Assembly (NCBI RefSeq): GCF_947179515.1
Contig: NC_067480.1
Coordinates: 8,055,501 to 8,119,500, forward strand
DNA from: Apodemus sylvaticus
Taxonomy: Eukaryota; Chordata; Mammalia; Rodentia; Muridae
Reading direction: 5' to 3'
Length of the DNA stretch: 64,000 nt
The translations under genes were made by a program, and so were the position numbers. Each line of letters starts with the position of its first letter. Within the stretch, counting starts at the first letter, position 1. Below are positions 1 through 9,845 of the stretch, in pieces. The notes under the pieces were generated by a model. It was given only the letters and a program-made list of their open reading frames with translations, made no database searches and was not told the origin of the DNA.

Positions 1-563
1 AAATCAACTCCTTAAAAACTTTAGTATCTCAACGGAAACCTGCGATTTTAGCATTTTAGTGCGAGAATGAGCTCTGAACACTCCCAATTTTAAAAAGCCG
101 CTCTCACTGCATCCTGCCAAGGCCACACCTTCTAACCTCCCCAAAATCGGAAATCAAACGTGTGAGTGGTGGTGGTGGGTGGTGGGGACCCAAAAACGGC
201 TCAGAGCTCAAGTACAACGCAGGTGTGTAATCCGCACACACTGGGGCCAGGGAACCCCAGAGGGCGGGCCGAGCAACGCACCGCCGCCGCGCAGCCCCCG
301 AGCCTTGCGGAAACACCTCCCGGCGCCCGGTGCCTCCTTCCTCGGGGCGAGGGTGCGGAAGACACTCAGGAAAAACACACCCATGTCCCCTCTCCGACCT
401 CCGCCCCACCGGCTTCTGCTTCCCCAACAGCCGCCCCGCGGCCCGAGCCTGCGGGCGGCGGCCGAGGTCGAGCCACGCGGGCGCCCCCAGCGCGGCGGGG
501 TCCCGAGTCCGCCCGCCCGCTCGCCCGCCGCCCTCCGGGGCTGCCGGGCCGCCAGCAACTCAC
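1..563 (-). other. Ppp4r1: Ppp4r1 intron 2, 5' part
   Basis: Sequence downstream of the exon 2 donor on the minus strand. It is GC-rich near the exon and becomes AT-richer toward base 1. No further exon recognised. Confidence 0.75.
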
Positions 564-789
564 GTCCGTCCGCGTCCTCCGGCAGGTCCTCCTGGAGCAG
601 CGAGAGGTCTGCGCCGGGGGAGAGAAGAAAGGCCGGGTCAGCGTCCCGGGCCGGCTCCGCGCCCCAGCCGCCCGCCGCCCGCCCGGCGGCGCCTCCCCGC
701 GCCGGCCTCTCCCGGGCACTGCCGAGCGCGGGGAGCCGCCGCCGCCGCCGCCGCCGCCGCCCGGGGAACTGGGGCCACGTACCCGCCAT
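564..789 (-). CDS. Ppp4r1: Ppp4r1, first two coding exons (join 789-783, 608-564); 5'-partial gene leaving the window at left
   Basis: Protein phosphatase 4 regulatory subunit 1 is a HEAT-repeat scaffold that binds the PP4 catalytic subunit and directs its Ser/Thr phosphatase activity (known from the family; reported targets include the IKK complex and HDAC3). Seen here: ATG at 789-787 in a strong context (AAG before, G after), seven coding bases ATGGCGG, then donor GTACGT at 782-777. Exon 2 starts after a pyrimidine-rich acceptor ending GCGCAG at 609 and runs 608-564 to donor GTGAGT (563-558). Splicing gives M-A-D then LSLLQEDLPEDADG, the conserved Ppp4r1 N-terminus (human has Q where P stands here). 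Exon 2 leaves one base (C) of the next codon, fitting Leu. Only about 17 of roughly 930 residues lie here, so the HEAT repeats are outside. Identification rests on the N-terminal match, correct splice sites and the neighbouring Rab31. Confidence 0.93.
609..782 (-). other. Ppp4r1: Ppp4r1 intron 1 (174 bp, GC-rich, frame-preserving, no stop codon)
   Basis: Bounded by GTACGT (782-777) and a pyrimidine-rich GCGCAG acceptor (610-609 is AG). Its length is 58 x 3 and the frame through it is open, so an unspliced transcript stays in frame from exon 1 to exon 2. It contains a (GCC)9 tract. Confidence 0.85.
735..761. repeat. (GCC)9 / (CGG)9 trinucleotide repeat in Ppp4r1 intron 1
   Basis: Nine uninterrupted GCC units on the plus strand, which read CGG on the Ppp4r1 sense strand. 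The tract starts about 21 bases inside the intron from the donor. If the intron is retained it encodes a run of eight arginines. Confidence 0.95.
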
Positions 790-793
790 CTTG
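782..793 (-). promoter_or_regulatory. Ppp4r1: TISU/YY1-like element overlapping the Ppp4r1 start codon
   Basis: The minus strand reads CAAGATGGCGGG. This matches the TISU consensus SAASATGGCGGC in 11 of 12 positions and contains the YY1 core AAGATGGCGG. TISU elements (known) combine YY1-dependent transcription with efficient initiation on very short 5' UTRs. The element spans the start codon and the first intron base. Confidence 0.6.
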
Positions 794-1520
794 TGCTCGC
801 CCCCGCCTCCTCGTCTCCCGGGATCCCGCTCCGCGAGCCGCGCGAGCCGGGAGCCGGTGGGCGCGCGCGGGCCGGCGGGGGCGCGCGCGGGGCGGGCCGA
901 GGCCCGGGCCTGCGGCGGCGGCTCCCGTACGCCCGCCCCGCGCGCCGCCCGTCGCCCGTCGCCCGCCGCCCGCCTCCCGCGCCCGGCCGGCCCGGCCCCG
1001 AGGCGCGCTCCCACCCGCGGTTAAAGGCGCCCTGGCGCCGAGCGTGCGGAGCGCGGCGCGAGCTGTCCGCCCGGGACCTGCGGCGTGTGCCCGAGCCCGG
1101 CGGGCGGGGTCCCCGCGGCCCGCAGCTCTGTTGGGTCACCGGCCTCGCCCACCGCCGGCCGCCGCCCGCTCCGCCGCGCGCCGCTCGTCGCCCGCGCCCC
1201 TCCCAGACCTGCTCGTGCGTCGCCGGCGGTCCGCGGCCGAGCCTCCCGCCTCCGTGCGGAGGAAGCGCCGCCTCCGCCCGCGCGCCCAGGCCTCGCGAGT
1301 GACTGAACAAAGCCCAGGGCCCGGCCGGACGACAGTTGAGTGACAAAAGTTCCGCCGGCCCGGCCGGCCTGCCTGCCTTCCCTTGCGGCACGTTAAAGCC
1401 GCGGCACCGGCTTCCGAGCCTGCGCGCCCCCCGGCGCCCGCCCGAGCTGACCCCGAGCGGCCGGGGCGCGCGGCCCAGGCCGAGTCCAGTCACTCCGCGG
1501 TTCTTAGCCTTGTGACCGCA

Positions 1521-2408
1521 GGGAGGATCGCCGAGGATACCTGCCCCCTCCGCCTCTCAGGGGAATGGCAGACTGTCAGGAATCCAGCACCGTGCTCGCT
1601 ACCTCGGGAGTCCGGTCTCCCGGTGCCTGGGCTTGGCAGCGCTTTGCTCAAGTGAACTATCACACGTCTTGACTGTTCCCTTTGTTTGGAGAGTTAAGTG
1701 GTTCCCGTAGGTTCCCAAGTCAAAGTAGGGCAAAATCCAGATTTTCTGGCTTCTCTAGTTTGCTATCCCTTTCTATGACTCTCTACATCCTACGCCAGCG
1801 AGGTCTCCAGAATGGTCGTCCCTGTAAATCAAGCCTCATACCTGAAGCCAGTTTTTAAGTGTGATATGAAAAAGGAGAATTTGAAAGGTTCGGCTTGTTC
1901 CTTTCTGTACCATAGTCCTAACTCAAGACAACACATTGGCATTTTAAAACAGGGGGATCAGAACTAGTTGTAGGTGGTCTTTGGCTACTTTGTTCTTTCT
2001 TCGGCCCTTCTCCACCCTCTTTCAGCTCCCTAATTCTAATAATATTAAATAGAGAAAAAGGGTAAGGGTGAAAGGGGCCATCCTTATATATTGGACTACT
2101 TCCTGCTGATTAGGGAAATCGAGCTTCTTGAAGCAGGTGCGATCTTCATTGTCAGGTATATCTAATTCCTTCTTCCTGTTTCTTTGCTCACAGCCACTTA
2201 ACAAATGGCAACCAACAACCCCACCTCTCCCGCCCTAGTATTTACATACCCTCTGGAAAGTTTCCAGAACTCCAAAGGACAGAAACTATCTGCAGCTGGC
2301 AAAATCACACCCTTGCTAGAGCACAAGGCAAACCACAGTCAACTTCTGTGGACAGTCTGAAGCAGCCCCAAATCTCACACCTGGGATCAGAACAAAAACA
2401 TATTCCAT
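1521..2408. other. Intergenic sequence upstream of Ppp4r1, no gene seen
   Basis: Mostly unique sequence between the CpG island and the first B1. No splice-bounded coding segment or recognised repeat. Confidence 0.6.
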
Positions 2409-2423
2409 AAAAAATTTCAAAGA

Positions 2424-2602
2424 GCCGGGCGGTGGTGGCGCACGCCTTTAATCCCAATATTTGGGAGGCAGAGGCAGGTGGCTTTCTGAGTTTGAGGCCT
2501 GGTCTATAGAATGAGTTCCAGGACAGCCAGCCAGTCAGGGCTATACAGAGAAACCCTGTCTTGAAAAAAACCAAAAGAGAGAGAGAGAGAAAGAAAAAAA
2601 GA
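2424..2602 (+). mobile_element. B1 SINE with target-site duplication
   Basis: Full B1 body beginning GCCGGGCGGTGGTGGCGC with an A-rich tail. It is flanked by AAAAATTTCAAAGA at about 2409-2422 and 2602-2615, a clear target-site duplication. Confidence 0.93.
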
Positions 2603-2616
2603 AAAATTTCAAAGAA

Positions 2617-2948
2617 ACCAAATTCTCATTACACCAAGTAATCAGATCCTCGGGAATGTAGACATCTGCTTAGGGAAAGGAGTTAGCCACAGTTTCTCCA
2701 ACATCCCTCCCTGTTGGATTTACTTAACAGATCAAACATAGATTGTATAATACGAACTGAAATTCTAAGAGATTAAAAAAAAAAATCAAATAGATCCCGT
2801 AGTTCCAGAACCTAATTTCTCAAATACAAGATAATTAAAGGCCAGACTTCCACATGCCTTTCTTTCCTTGAAGAATTCTTTTTTTTTTTCCCCCAGACCT
2901 CTTGCTGGTCTGAAAGTCACTAAATCTACCTTGCTAGAAAGCCTCAGG
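2617..2948. other. Intergenic sequence, nothing recognised
   Basis: AT-rich unique sequence between two B1 elements; no gene or repeat identified. Confidence 0.5.
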
Positions 2949-3105
2949 AGCCACGTGGTGGTGGCACACACCTTTGATCCCAGTACTCAGGAGGCAGGTG
3001 GCTCTCTGAGTTTGAGGCCAGCATGGTCTGCAGAGCAAATTCCAGGACAGCCAAGGCTACACAAAGAAAATCTGTCTAGAAAAGCAAAAGACAAAAAAAG
3101 CAAGC
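2949..3105 (+). mobile_element. B1 SINE (diverged)
   Basis: B1 body with box-A/box-B like segments, GAGTTTGAGGCCAGCATGG and an A-rich tail. Confidence 0.88.
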
Positions 3106-3137
3106 TCCAAGGATTGGCCTCCCCAGCACTGGGATTT

Positions 3138-3220
3138 CACACCAGTCTGGGGGATTAAATTTATGACCTCATAAGGCAAGGCAAACACCTCACCAACTGA
3201 GCTGTCTCCTCAGACCTTGA
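3138..3220 (-). mobile_element. ID/B4-like SINE fragment
   Basis: Contains CACCAACTGAGCTGTCTCC, the reverse complement of the tRNA-derived SINE head (GGAGACAGCTCAGTTGGTG). Confidence 0.6.
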
Positions 3221-3231
3221 TGTTTTTCAGG

Positions 3232-3352
3232 GGGTGTTTTCTTTTAAGAAAGGGATTCAGTATGTTGCTCTGGCTGGCCTAGAACTCAGGGTTGGCCTCC
3301 CTCTGTCTCAAAGTCCTTGGGATTAAAGGAGTACACTACCATGCCTGGCCCT
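3232..3352 (-). mobile_element. B1-type SINE, old and partial
   Basis: Antisense B1 pattern: GCTCTGGCTGGCCTAGAACT, then GGGATTAAAGG and CATGCCTGGC. Confidence 0.75.
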
Positions 3353-3408
3353 TCTTTTTAACCGTTTTATTAGTGTATATTCATTACACAAATCAGTATG
3401 GCGTTTTC

Positions 3409-3600
3409 TTTTCTTTCTTTCTTTCTTTTTTTTTTTTTTTTTTTGGTTTTGGTTTTTTCGAGACAGGGTTTCTCTGTGTAGCCCTGGCCATCCTGGAACT
3501 CACTCTGTAGACCAGGCTGGCCTCGAACTAAGAAATCCACCTGCCTCTGCCTCCCAGAGTGCAGGGATTACAGGTGTGCGCACCACCACCTGGCTCCAGC
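3409..3600 (-). mobile_element. B1 SINE with target-site duplication
   Basis: Antisense B1 preceded by (CTTT)n/poly-T, its tail. ATGGCGTTTTC occurs on both sides (about 3398 and 3602), a target-site duplication. Confidence 0.93.
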
Positions 3601-3612
3601 ATGGCGTTTTCA

Positions 3613-4440
3613 TAAACATTATGCTCATGTCCATTTGTTAACTTTTAAATTATTTTTATTTAACCAGAAAGTGAGAAGTACATGATAAAAATGCTTTTTA
3701 AAACAGTCTCTTAGGATTTGCTTCTATCACTTCTGTCTGGGACCAAGTCTCCAGGCTGCCCACTATCAAAGCCATCCCCAAGGAACAGAGTTGCCTGTTG
3801 CTTACTTAAGGCCTCCTCTACATGTTTTTAATTGTGAGAAGTCGAATGTTTGAAATTGTTCTAGTCCTTCAAACATTTTGCTTAATCCACGCACACGTGT
3901 GGATTTACAACAAAGGTGTGAGGCAGACGCCACAGCACAGTGGGAATAACTATGGAATTTCAGTGGAGCGTCATCTTTGGCCATGCTCACTTGTGGAAAA
4001 TGTAGAAAGCAGCTCACAAAGGAGAAAGCTCTAGAGCTGGTGGGAGGGGTGTCCTCTGGGAATATAGCTCCCTAGGGGAATGCCTGCCTAGGGATGCCTG
4101 GGGCCCTGGGGCCCACCCGCGTACTGCAACAAATGAGGACAGAGCGGGAAGCTGTGGAAGAGAGGACAGAAGCCAGAGAACTGAGTCCTGCCTAAGATCA
4201 GCCCCGCTAACTTTCAGAACGTTCTTTCTCCTATTACAGGAGCTGGGGTATCAGGAAGGAGCTGGATTATCCCCTAAACCTGGGCACAGCCGTTCCCCTG
4301 TTGGGAGCTAAGCACTGGCAGTTCCCTCTTTTCTCCGTTTCCTGGTTTGCCCATATGTGAGCAAGATCCCACTGCCACAGTTTCACTAAAGTATTTTATA
4401 TACATGCAGTTTTGCACAAACAGATGAGCTTTAGTATTTT
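3613..4440. other. Intergenic sequence, no gene seen
   Basis: Largely unique sequence, AT-rich at first. No supported exon, RNA gene or recognised repeat. Confidence 0.5.
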
Positions 4441-4449
4441 TACATTGGT

Positions 4450-4484
4450 TTGTGTGTGAGTGTGCACACACACACACTCACACA

Positions 4485-4526
<42 letters not shown>
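4450..4526. repeat. (CA)n / (TG)n microsatellite
   Basis: A TGTGTGAGTGTG start, then long uninterrupted CACACA runs. Confidence 0.95.
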
Positions 4527-4527
<1 letters not shown>

Positions 4528-4685
4528 CTGTGCTTGAGCACATGGATACATGGTATGCATATGCAGAGGACAACTTGCAGGAGTCATTTCTTCCTTCCAC
4601 CACATGAGTTCCAGGAATTGAATTCAGGTTATCAAACCTGGCAGCAAGCACCTTTACTGGCTGGGTCACCTCAGTGGTCCCAACG
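4527..4685 (-). mobile_element. B3/B2-like SINE fragment
   Basis: Antisense B3-type features: CATGAGTTCCAGGAATTGAA, then a CTGGGTCACCTCAGTGGTCC end resembling a decayed tRNA-derived head. Confidence 0.55.
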
Positions 4686-4689
4686 GACA

Positions 4690-5043
4690 GGCTTCATTTG
4701 TCCACTCTTGTCTGCTATGGTCCAAACTAGAATTTCTTGAATTAAGAAATGGGATCAGTTTTATGAGTATTGCTGCCTCTCATTAGCTTTGAGACAACAA
4801 AATGAAACTTTTTTCTGCGGTAGCAAAGACCTGGTTACTCTTTCCTGTTGGAACAAATTCCCATACAGAATCTTCAGGGATGAATTCTTTCCCGTGGCAT
4901 AGAAGGCTCAATAACCCTGTCACACAAACAGCTCATGATTCTGAGACCATACTATGACAATGAAGCTGTTATCTAAGCCCTCTGAAGCCATGGAACCCCA
5001 GTGCTGTTTGGACATCGTCATAAAGTGGCTGAAAGTCCTAGGT
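4690..5043. other. Intergenic sequence, nothing recognised
   Basis: Unique sequence up to the B2 target site; no exon-like segment. Confidence 0.5.
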
Positions 5044-5059
5044 GAAAAACAATTCCTGG

Positions 5060-5255
5060 CAGGCTGGAGAGATGGCACAGTAGGTAAGAGCACTGACTGC
5101 TCTCCTGAAGGTCCTGAGTTCAAATCCCAGCATCCACATGGTGGCTCACAACCATCCGTAAAGAGATCTGACGCCCCCTTCTGGTGCTGACTGAAGACAG
5201 TTATAGTGTACCTACATATAATAAATCTTAAAAAAAAAGAAAGAAAAAAGAAAAA
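5060..5255 (+). mobile_element. B2 SINE with 16-bp target-site duplication
   Basis: B2 head GGCTGGAGAGATGGCACAG and A-rich tail. GAAAAACAATTCCTGG is repeated exactly at 5044-5059 and 5256-5271. Confidence 0.95.
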
Positions 5256-5271
5256 GAAAAACAATTCCTGG

Positions 5272-6080
5272 ACAAGCTATAGACAGAAGTCACTTCAAAA
5301 TGTGCCAGATCGTTTTAATTACATGTGTGTCCGTTCAGCCCTCTCACTGAAAACAGACTTAATACTTGTTCATCCTGAGCTGTGAGCAGAGGCTTTGTGA
5401 TGGAGATGAAATCTGAGCAGCTCCGGGCTGGTTGGACCTGCTGGGCTGCGACTTCTAGCATGAGGAGGGCCTTGCGGGTCTGTCAGGGAGTTTAGATTTC
5501 ACCCTGTAGGAGGTATTGTTATCCCTCAGCTCAGTGTGAACTAGAAGTTGTCCAGAGGCAAGCAGTGCCAACCAAACCAAGGGGCCCCAGACCGGAAGGC
5601 TGCTACAGCACATTACAGTCTGCTCAGGGTTCCTAGACTGGTGCGATGTGGCTGATGTACACAGTACTGGGTTTTATTTTCTCACGGCTTGCCCTGTCTT
5701 TGCTCTCAGCATTGAGGTCTGTGCTTGGCAAGATCTGCTTATGTGCCCTGAGGTGTACAGAACAATGGCATTGGCCCCTGGCTCACGGTTGTCCCCCGAG
5801 GGGTCCACTGAGCGCCCCCCCCCCCCCCACACACACACACACTGGGAGATGGAGGAAGACCTGCAAGAAGGCAGGAAAACCTGGGCCTGGTTATCTGTGA
5901 CTACAATAGTAGTTGTGTCCTGTGCAAACAGCTCCTATCAGGGAGGAGACCTTGCGGAGAAAGGTCCAGACACCTTGAAACAGCACGAAAGTAGGATCTG
6001 TTTTTAGCACACTTGACTTTTCATTCTACAAAGTACTAATGAGGAAAGCTTGCAGGCTGTGCTCCACTGTTGGGCATATC
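5272..6080. other. Intergenic sequence with a short poly-C/CA tract
   Basis: Mostly unique; a C-run followed by CACACA lies at about 5816-5842. No gene recognised. Confidence 0.5.
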
Positions 6081-6094
6081 GTCAGTTATACTTC

Positions 6095-6445
6095 TGTGGT
6101 GAGTCTAATAGGCCTGGCCTCCATTTGAATGCTTGGCTTGGGAGCAGCACCTTCAGGAGGTATGGCCCTGTCGGAGTAGGTGTGGCCTAGCTCTAGGAAT
6201 GGTGTCACTACAGGGATGGGCTTTGAAGTCTTTGTGTTTAAACTTCACCTGGTATAGAACACAGTCTCTCCTTGCTGCCTGCTGATCACGATGTAGAACT
6301 CTCAGAACCTCAAGCACCATGTGTGCCTGCAGGCTGCCATGTTTCCTACCATGATGAAGTAAGCCAGCCCCAATTCAGTGGTGTCCTTTAGAAGAGCTGG
6401 TGTGGTCGTGGACATCTCTTCACAGCAAAGAAACCCTGTAGCAGG
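6095..6445 (+). mobile_element. Rodent MaLR LTR (MT/ORR1 type), diverged
   Basis: Shows the family landmarks TTTGAATGCTTGG, GGAGGTATGGCCCTGT, GTGGGCTTTGA-like, GATGTAGAACTCTCAG, and a CACAGCAAAGAAACCCTG end. Confidence 0.75.
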
Positions 6446-6523
6446 AGTTTTAGCTACTCTGTTTGATGTGTGGCTGGTCTTAAGCTAGCCACCTGCCCAG
6501 GAACTGGTTAGATTCTCAAATGG

Positions 6524-6557
6524 AAAACACACAGACACACACACACACAGAGAGAGA

Positions 6558-6593
<36 letters not shown>
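6524..6593. repeat. (CA)n microsatellite with an internal GAGA block
   Basis: CACACA runs on both sides of AGAGAGAGAG. Confidence 0.95.
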
Positions 6594-6594
<1 letters not shown>

Positions 6595-6599
6595 GTTAA

Positions 6600-7000
6600 T
6601 TTTAAAATGCCTTGGCTGCCTCAAAGGCTGGGCAATCCTAAACCGTCCCTGATGCTCCAGGCCCAGTCTGGGAAGTGGCCATGGCCCTTGCCTGAGTTCT
6701 TACATGGCTCCTTGGTTCTAAACTGCAACTCTGAATCTCTTCTGTCTCCCACCGACTCATGGCGATCCTCTGTGTCCCATGCCCCGCCCCTGTCGTGTCC
6801 TAGCCCTCGCAACTCTGAGGGTCACGCCCCATCTCCCTTTACTCAACCATTGGCCTCTGGCATCTTTATTGGTCAATCAAAAACCAATTGAGGACAAGGA
6901 CCTTTAGCGTTTAGACATGCACATTTCCGATCGAATCAAAGCATTAGGACCAGATTAGAACCAATCTCCAACAAAACCCTAACTAAAATACCACTGTTTT
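6600..7000 (-). mobile_element. Possible rodent ERV/LTR-derived segment, CCAAT-rich
   Basis: Three CCAAT/ATTGG motifs lie within about 50 bases (near 6848, 6870 and 6884) beside a GC-rich stretch, similar in feel to the segment at 50.2-50.9 kb. Family not named; could be unique sequence. Confidence 0.35.
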
Positions 7001-7404
7001 TTTTTTTTAAATCCCTGCTTAAATTATATCAGAACTTTTTCAGATCTGTGGGCCTCGGCTTGAGTACAATTTGTATGTGCTTTGACTGTGTCTTCCAAAG
7101 CTTAGCATGTTAGGAGAGTTGACTTTAGTGTGGTGATGCTTGAAGACAGTGGGAATCTAAGGGTAAGGGCGAGTGGGACGTTCTTAAATCACTGGAAGAC
7201 TGCCTTCCGAGGGGGTGAAGGCGTTTCTCCTGGGACCTCTGGGAGCAGTCACTCTTGGTCTTTCTTCAGTCTTGCTTCAGTGAGTTATAGCAATGAGACT
7301 CACCGCTAACACTCTTGCCCTAGCCAATCAGCACGAGGTACTGGCAGAGAGCCAGGTACTGGTCAGGTCGGAGCCTAAGCCGTCCACTTTGAACACTCAG
7401 CTGT
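7001..7404. other. Intergenic sequence, nothing recognised
   Basis: Unique sequence leading into an antisense B1; no gene seen. Confidence 0.5.
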
Positions 7405-7562
7405 TTTGTTCTGTTCTCCGAGACAGGATTTCTCTGTGTAGCCCTGGCTGTCCTGGAACTCACTCTATAGACCTCGAACTCAGAGATCCACATGCCTCTG
7501 CCCCCTGAGTGGAAGAGATGGGATTAAGGATTAAAAAAGGCACATGCCACCACTGCCCAGCT
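7405..7562 (-). mobile_element. B1 SINE
   Basis: Antisense B1: GAGACAGGATTTCTCTGTGT through CACCACTGCCCAGC, with a small deletion in the middle. Confidence 0.9.
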
Positions 7563-7939
7563 CGACTTTAAAACTTTTCAAACTACTAGCTGAACAAACT
7601 TCTTTTTATAAGGTCTGGGTACCTCAGTGACAAAACATGAGCAAAACATGTCATAAAGTAAGCAGGGCACAAAAGAGTGCACTGTGCCTGTAAAACCCCA
7701 AGCTACGTAGCATCTGTCATTCCCAAAACTGTCCCCCCAGTCTTCTGTCCACCTTCCCAGTACAGCTTTACACACGTCCTGGGTTCACTCTCGGGGGTCT
7801 CTGGTTTTTATGAGACAATGACAAAGTGTCCTGGGGGAGATTCTGGTGAGGAAGAGAATAAACCCATGAACATGTCTGGCCGACAAGACTAGTGTTGCCA
7901 CACAAGGCAGAAAGCAAGACTTTATCCCAAGGAATCCTG

Positions 7940-8060
7940 GTGTGGTGTGCGGTCATTCCAGTACCAGAGAAGCCGAGGTGAAATCATTGAGTCCAAGACC
8001 AGTTACACTGAGTTTGAGGCTACCCTGGGCTCCTCAAGATTGTCTCCCAAACAAATAGCA
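7940..8060 (+). mobile_element. B1-like SINE, very diverged
   Basis: B1 order can be followed (TGGTGTGGTGTGCGGTCATT, then GTCCAAGACCAGTTACACTG, then an AACA-rich tail). Confidence 0.6.
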
Positions 8061-8075
8061 GCAGCCGCACCACCA

Positions 8076-8570
8076 CCAACAACAGCAACAAACCAAACTC
8101 CAAACAATACTCCCCACCGCCAAGAAGCTTGCCTGAGGTGAGTTAGGAACCAGGTAGTTTTTAGTGGGCCCAGGAGTTGAGAAGACAAACAGGTTGCAAT
8201 AATTCTCGCAGGGGACCTTTTAGTGGAGTCTAAAAACCACACACACATCTCAGACCCTCAGAGTAGTGGAGAAGAGGCCAGAAGGAGAGGAGAACTGGAC
8301 AGATGAAAGGAACAGGCGGTCATTTAGTCCGTGCTTGTCCTTCTGGGCACAGTCCACGCTCATCAGCGTGCACTGCAGTTCTATGAGTCACCCCCAGTCC
8401 ACAGGAAGTAATAAAAGGACAACATACCTCAGCTTTACAAGGGGCACACTTCAATTCCGAAGGTCAGATCCTACTTGTTACGGAACTCGTAGGTACCAGT
8501 GAAGGCAGGAAGAAGCCTTGGCCAAGGTGTCTGCAAACAGTGTCTAAACAGTTGTCAGCGAAGCAAACCC
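8076..8570. other. Intergenic sequence, nothing recognised
   Basis: Mostly unique sequence between a decayed B1 and an LTR-like element. Confidence 0.45.
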
Positions 8571-8589
8571 AAGCATAGAGGAGGAATTG

Positions 8590-9090
8590 TGCCGGGACTG
8601 GGCTATGTAGGGTAACCTGTCTTCAGTCTGCCCACACAGAACTGGCTGTCCTTGGACGCTGAATCAAGGAGAGATACCAACACAAAAGAGATCTTGAATA
8701 AGACCTGTATTCACATGGCTACTTTTTGATCAATTCGGTCTGGACAAGCAGACTTCTATAAACCTGTACCTTGACACTGTAGGGTCAGGACCTTTTGGGA
8801 AATTCCACCAGATCCCCCTCCCCTTCTGGAAAGGAAAGGCTAATTAACATTCTGCAGGACAGACCATGGGCCTCCTGGGGGTGGGGCAGGTCTGGAGCTG
8901 GTAAACACATTCAGCAGGACAAACTGTATAAAGACTGACCAAACGGGCTTGTGGGAAGGGGTCACCATTTCTCCTTTGGGTTCGGGATGACCCCAATAAT
9001 AAATTCCTCTTGGTTTTTGCTTCGATTCCTGGCTCCATGTTGTTCACTCACAGGGTCCCCGGAAAGCTAAGGCTGGCCAGACTCTTACAA
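8590..9090 (+). mobile_element. ERV solo LTR-like element (approximate limits)
   Basis: Has LTR-style signals in order: TATAAAG at about 8927, AATAAA at about 8998 after GGGATGACCCC, then a U5-like segment ending TCTTACA near 9089. No primer-binding site or retroviral gene follows, so it reads as a solo LTR. The 5' edge and family are uncertain. Confidence 0.55.
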
Positions 9091-9356
9091 CACAAAGTTC
9101 CTGCTACTCTGGGGAATCTGATTGCAAGTTTGTCCTGGGGCCTGCTTCCACTCCAGGGTTCTGGAGTTCTTTTTGTGGACCTTCCTTTGGAATTTCCCAT
9201 CACAAGAGGCCACATCAGGCCTGAATAGCTTCTACCTGGCTTGCCAGAAGACCACGGTCTGCTGGGGAAGTGGCAAGAGCCATTGATCAGATGCGACAAG
9301 TTATGGGAGAGGCCAGAGAACTGGGGATGCTGAAGGCTTTGTTAAAACTTGCTTTG

Positions 9357-9522
9357 GGCTGGGTGGGCGATGGTGGTGCACGCCTTTAATCCCAGCACTT
9401 GGGAGGCAGAGGCAGGCAGATTTCTAAGTTCGAGGTCAGCCTGGTCTACAGAGTGAGTTCCAGGACAGCCAGGGCTACACAGAGAAACCCTGTCTCGAAA
9501 AAAACAAAAAACAAAACAAAAA
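9357..9522 (+). mobile_element. B1 SINE with target-site duplication
   Basis: Well preserved B1 with AAAACAAAAAAC tail; AACTTGCTTTGGG occurs on both sides (about 9348 and 9524). Confidence 0.95.
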
Positions 9523-9535
9523 CAACTTGCTTTGG

Positions 9536-9716
9536 GGGCCTGGAGACATGGCTCTGCAGTTCAGAGCACTGGCTGATTTTCCAGATGCTGAGTTCAGAAC
9601 CCAGGTCCCATTCCACCCACTCCCACGGCAGCTCACCAGTGCCCTCTTCTGTTGTGCAGATGCACATGCAGACAAGACAGCCATATACTTAAACCCATAA
9701 ACAAATACATCTTAAA
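9536..9716 (+). mobile_element. B2/B3 SINE, diverged
   Basis: GGGGCCTGGAGACATGGCTC head, GCTGAGTTCAGAACCCAGG middle, and an A/T-rich tail with ATAAACAAATACATC. Confidence 0.82.
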
Positions 9717-9719
9717 ACT

Positions 9720-9845
9720 GGCTTTTGTTTTATCTGAGACAAGGTGCAGTTCAATCCAGACTGCCCCCCCAACCCTCACCCGGACCTTCCTAGGCAGCTC
9801 GGGGTAGTCTCGAACTTCTGATCCTCCTCCTGCTGAGAATTAAGG
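9720..9845 (-). mobile_element. B1-like SINE, old
   Basis: Antisense B1 order: TCTGAGACAAGGTGCAG, then GGTAGTCTCGAACTTCTGAT and CCTGCTGAGAATTAAGGC. Confidence 0.6.

Larger units (their letters stand above)
240..1520. promoter_or_regulatory. Ppp4r1: CpG island and promoter region of Ppp4r1
   Basis: Very GC- and CpG-rich sequence that covers the Ppp4r1 start codon, intron 1 and exon 2 and about 700 bases upstream. No TATA box stands out near the start codon, which fits a CpG-island promoter. The transcription start cannot be fixed by eye. A TISU-like start context suggests it could be only tens of bases above 789. Confidence 0.85.

Noticed and set aside
166..1493. Long open frames (up to about 375 codons) on both strands over the first CpG island
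   Set aside because: They are low-complexity Pro/Ala/Arg/Gly frames caused by GC-rich, stop-poor sequence. Only the short Ppp4r1 exon segments match a known protein and have splice sites.
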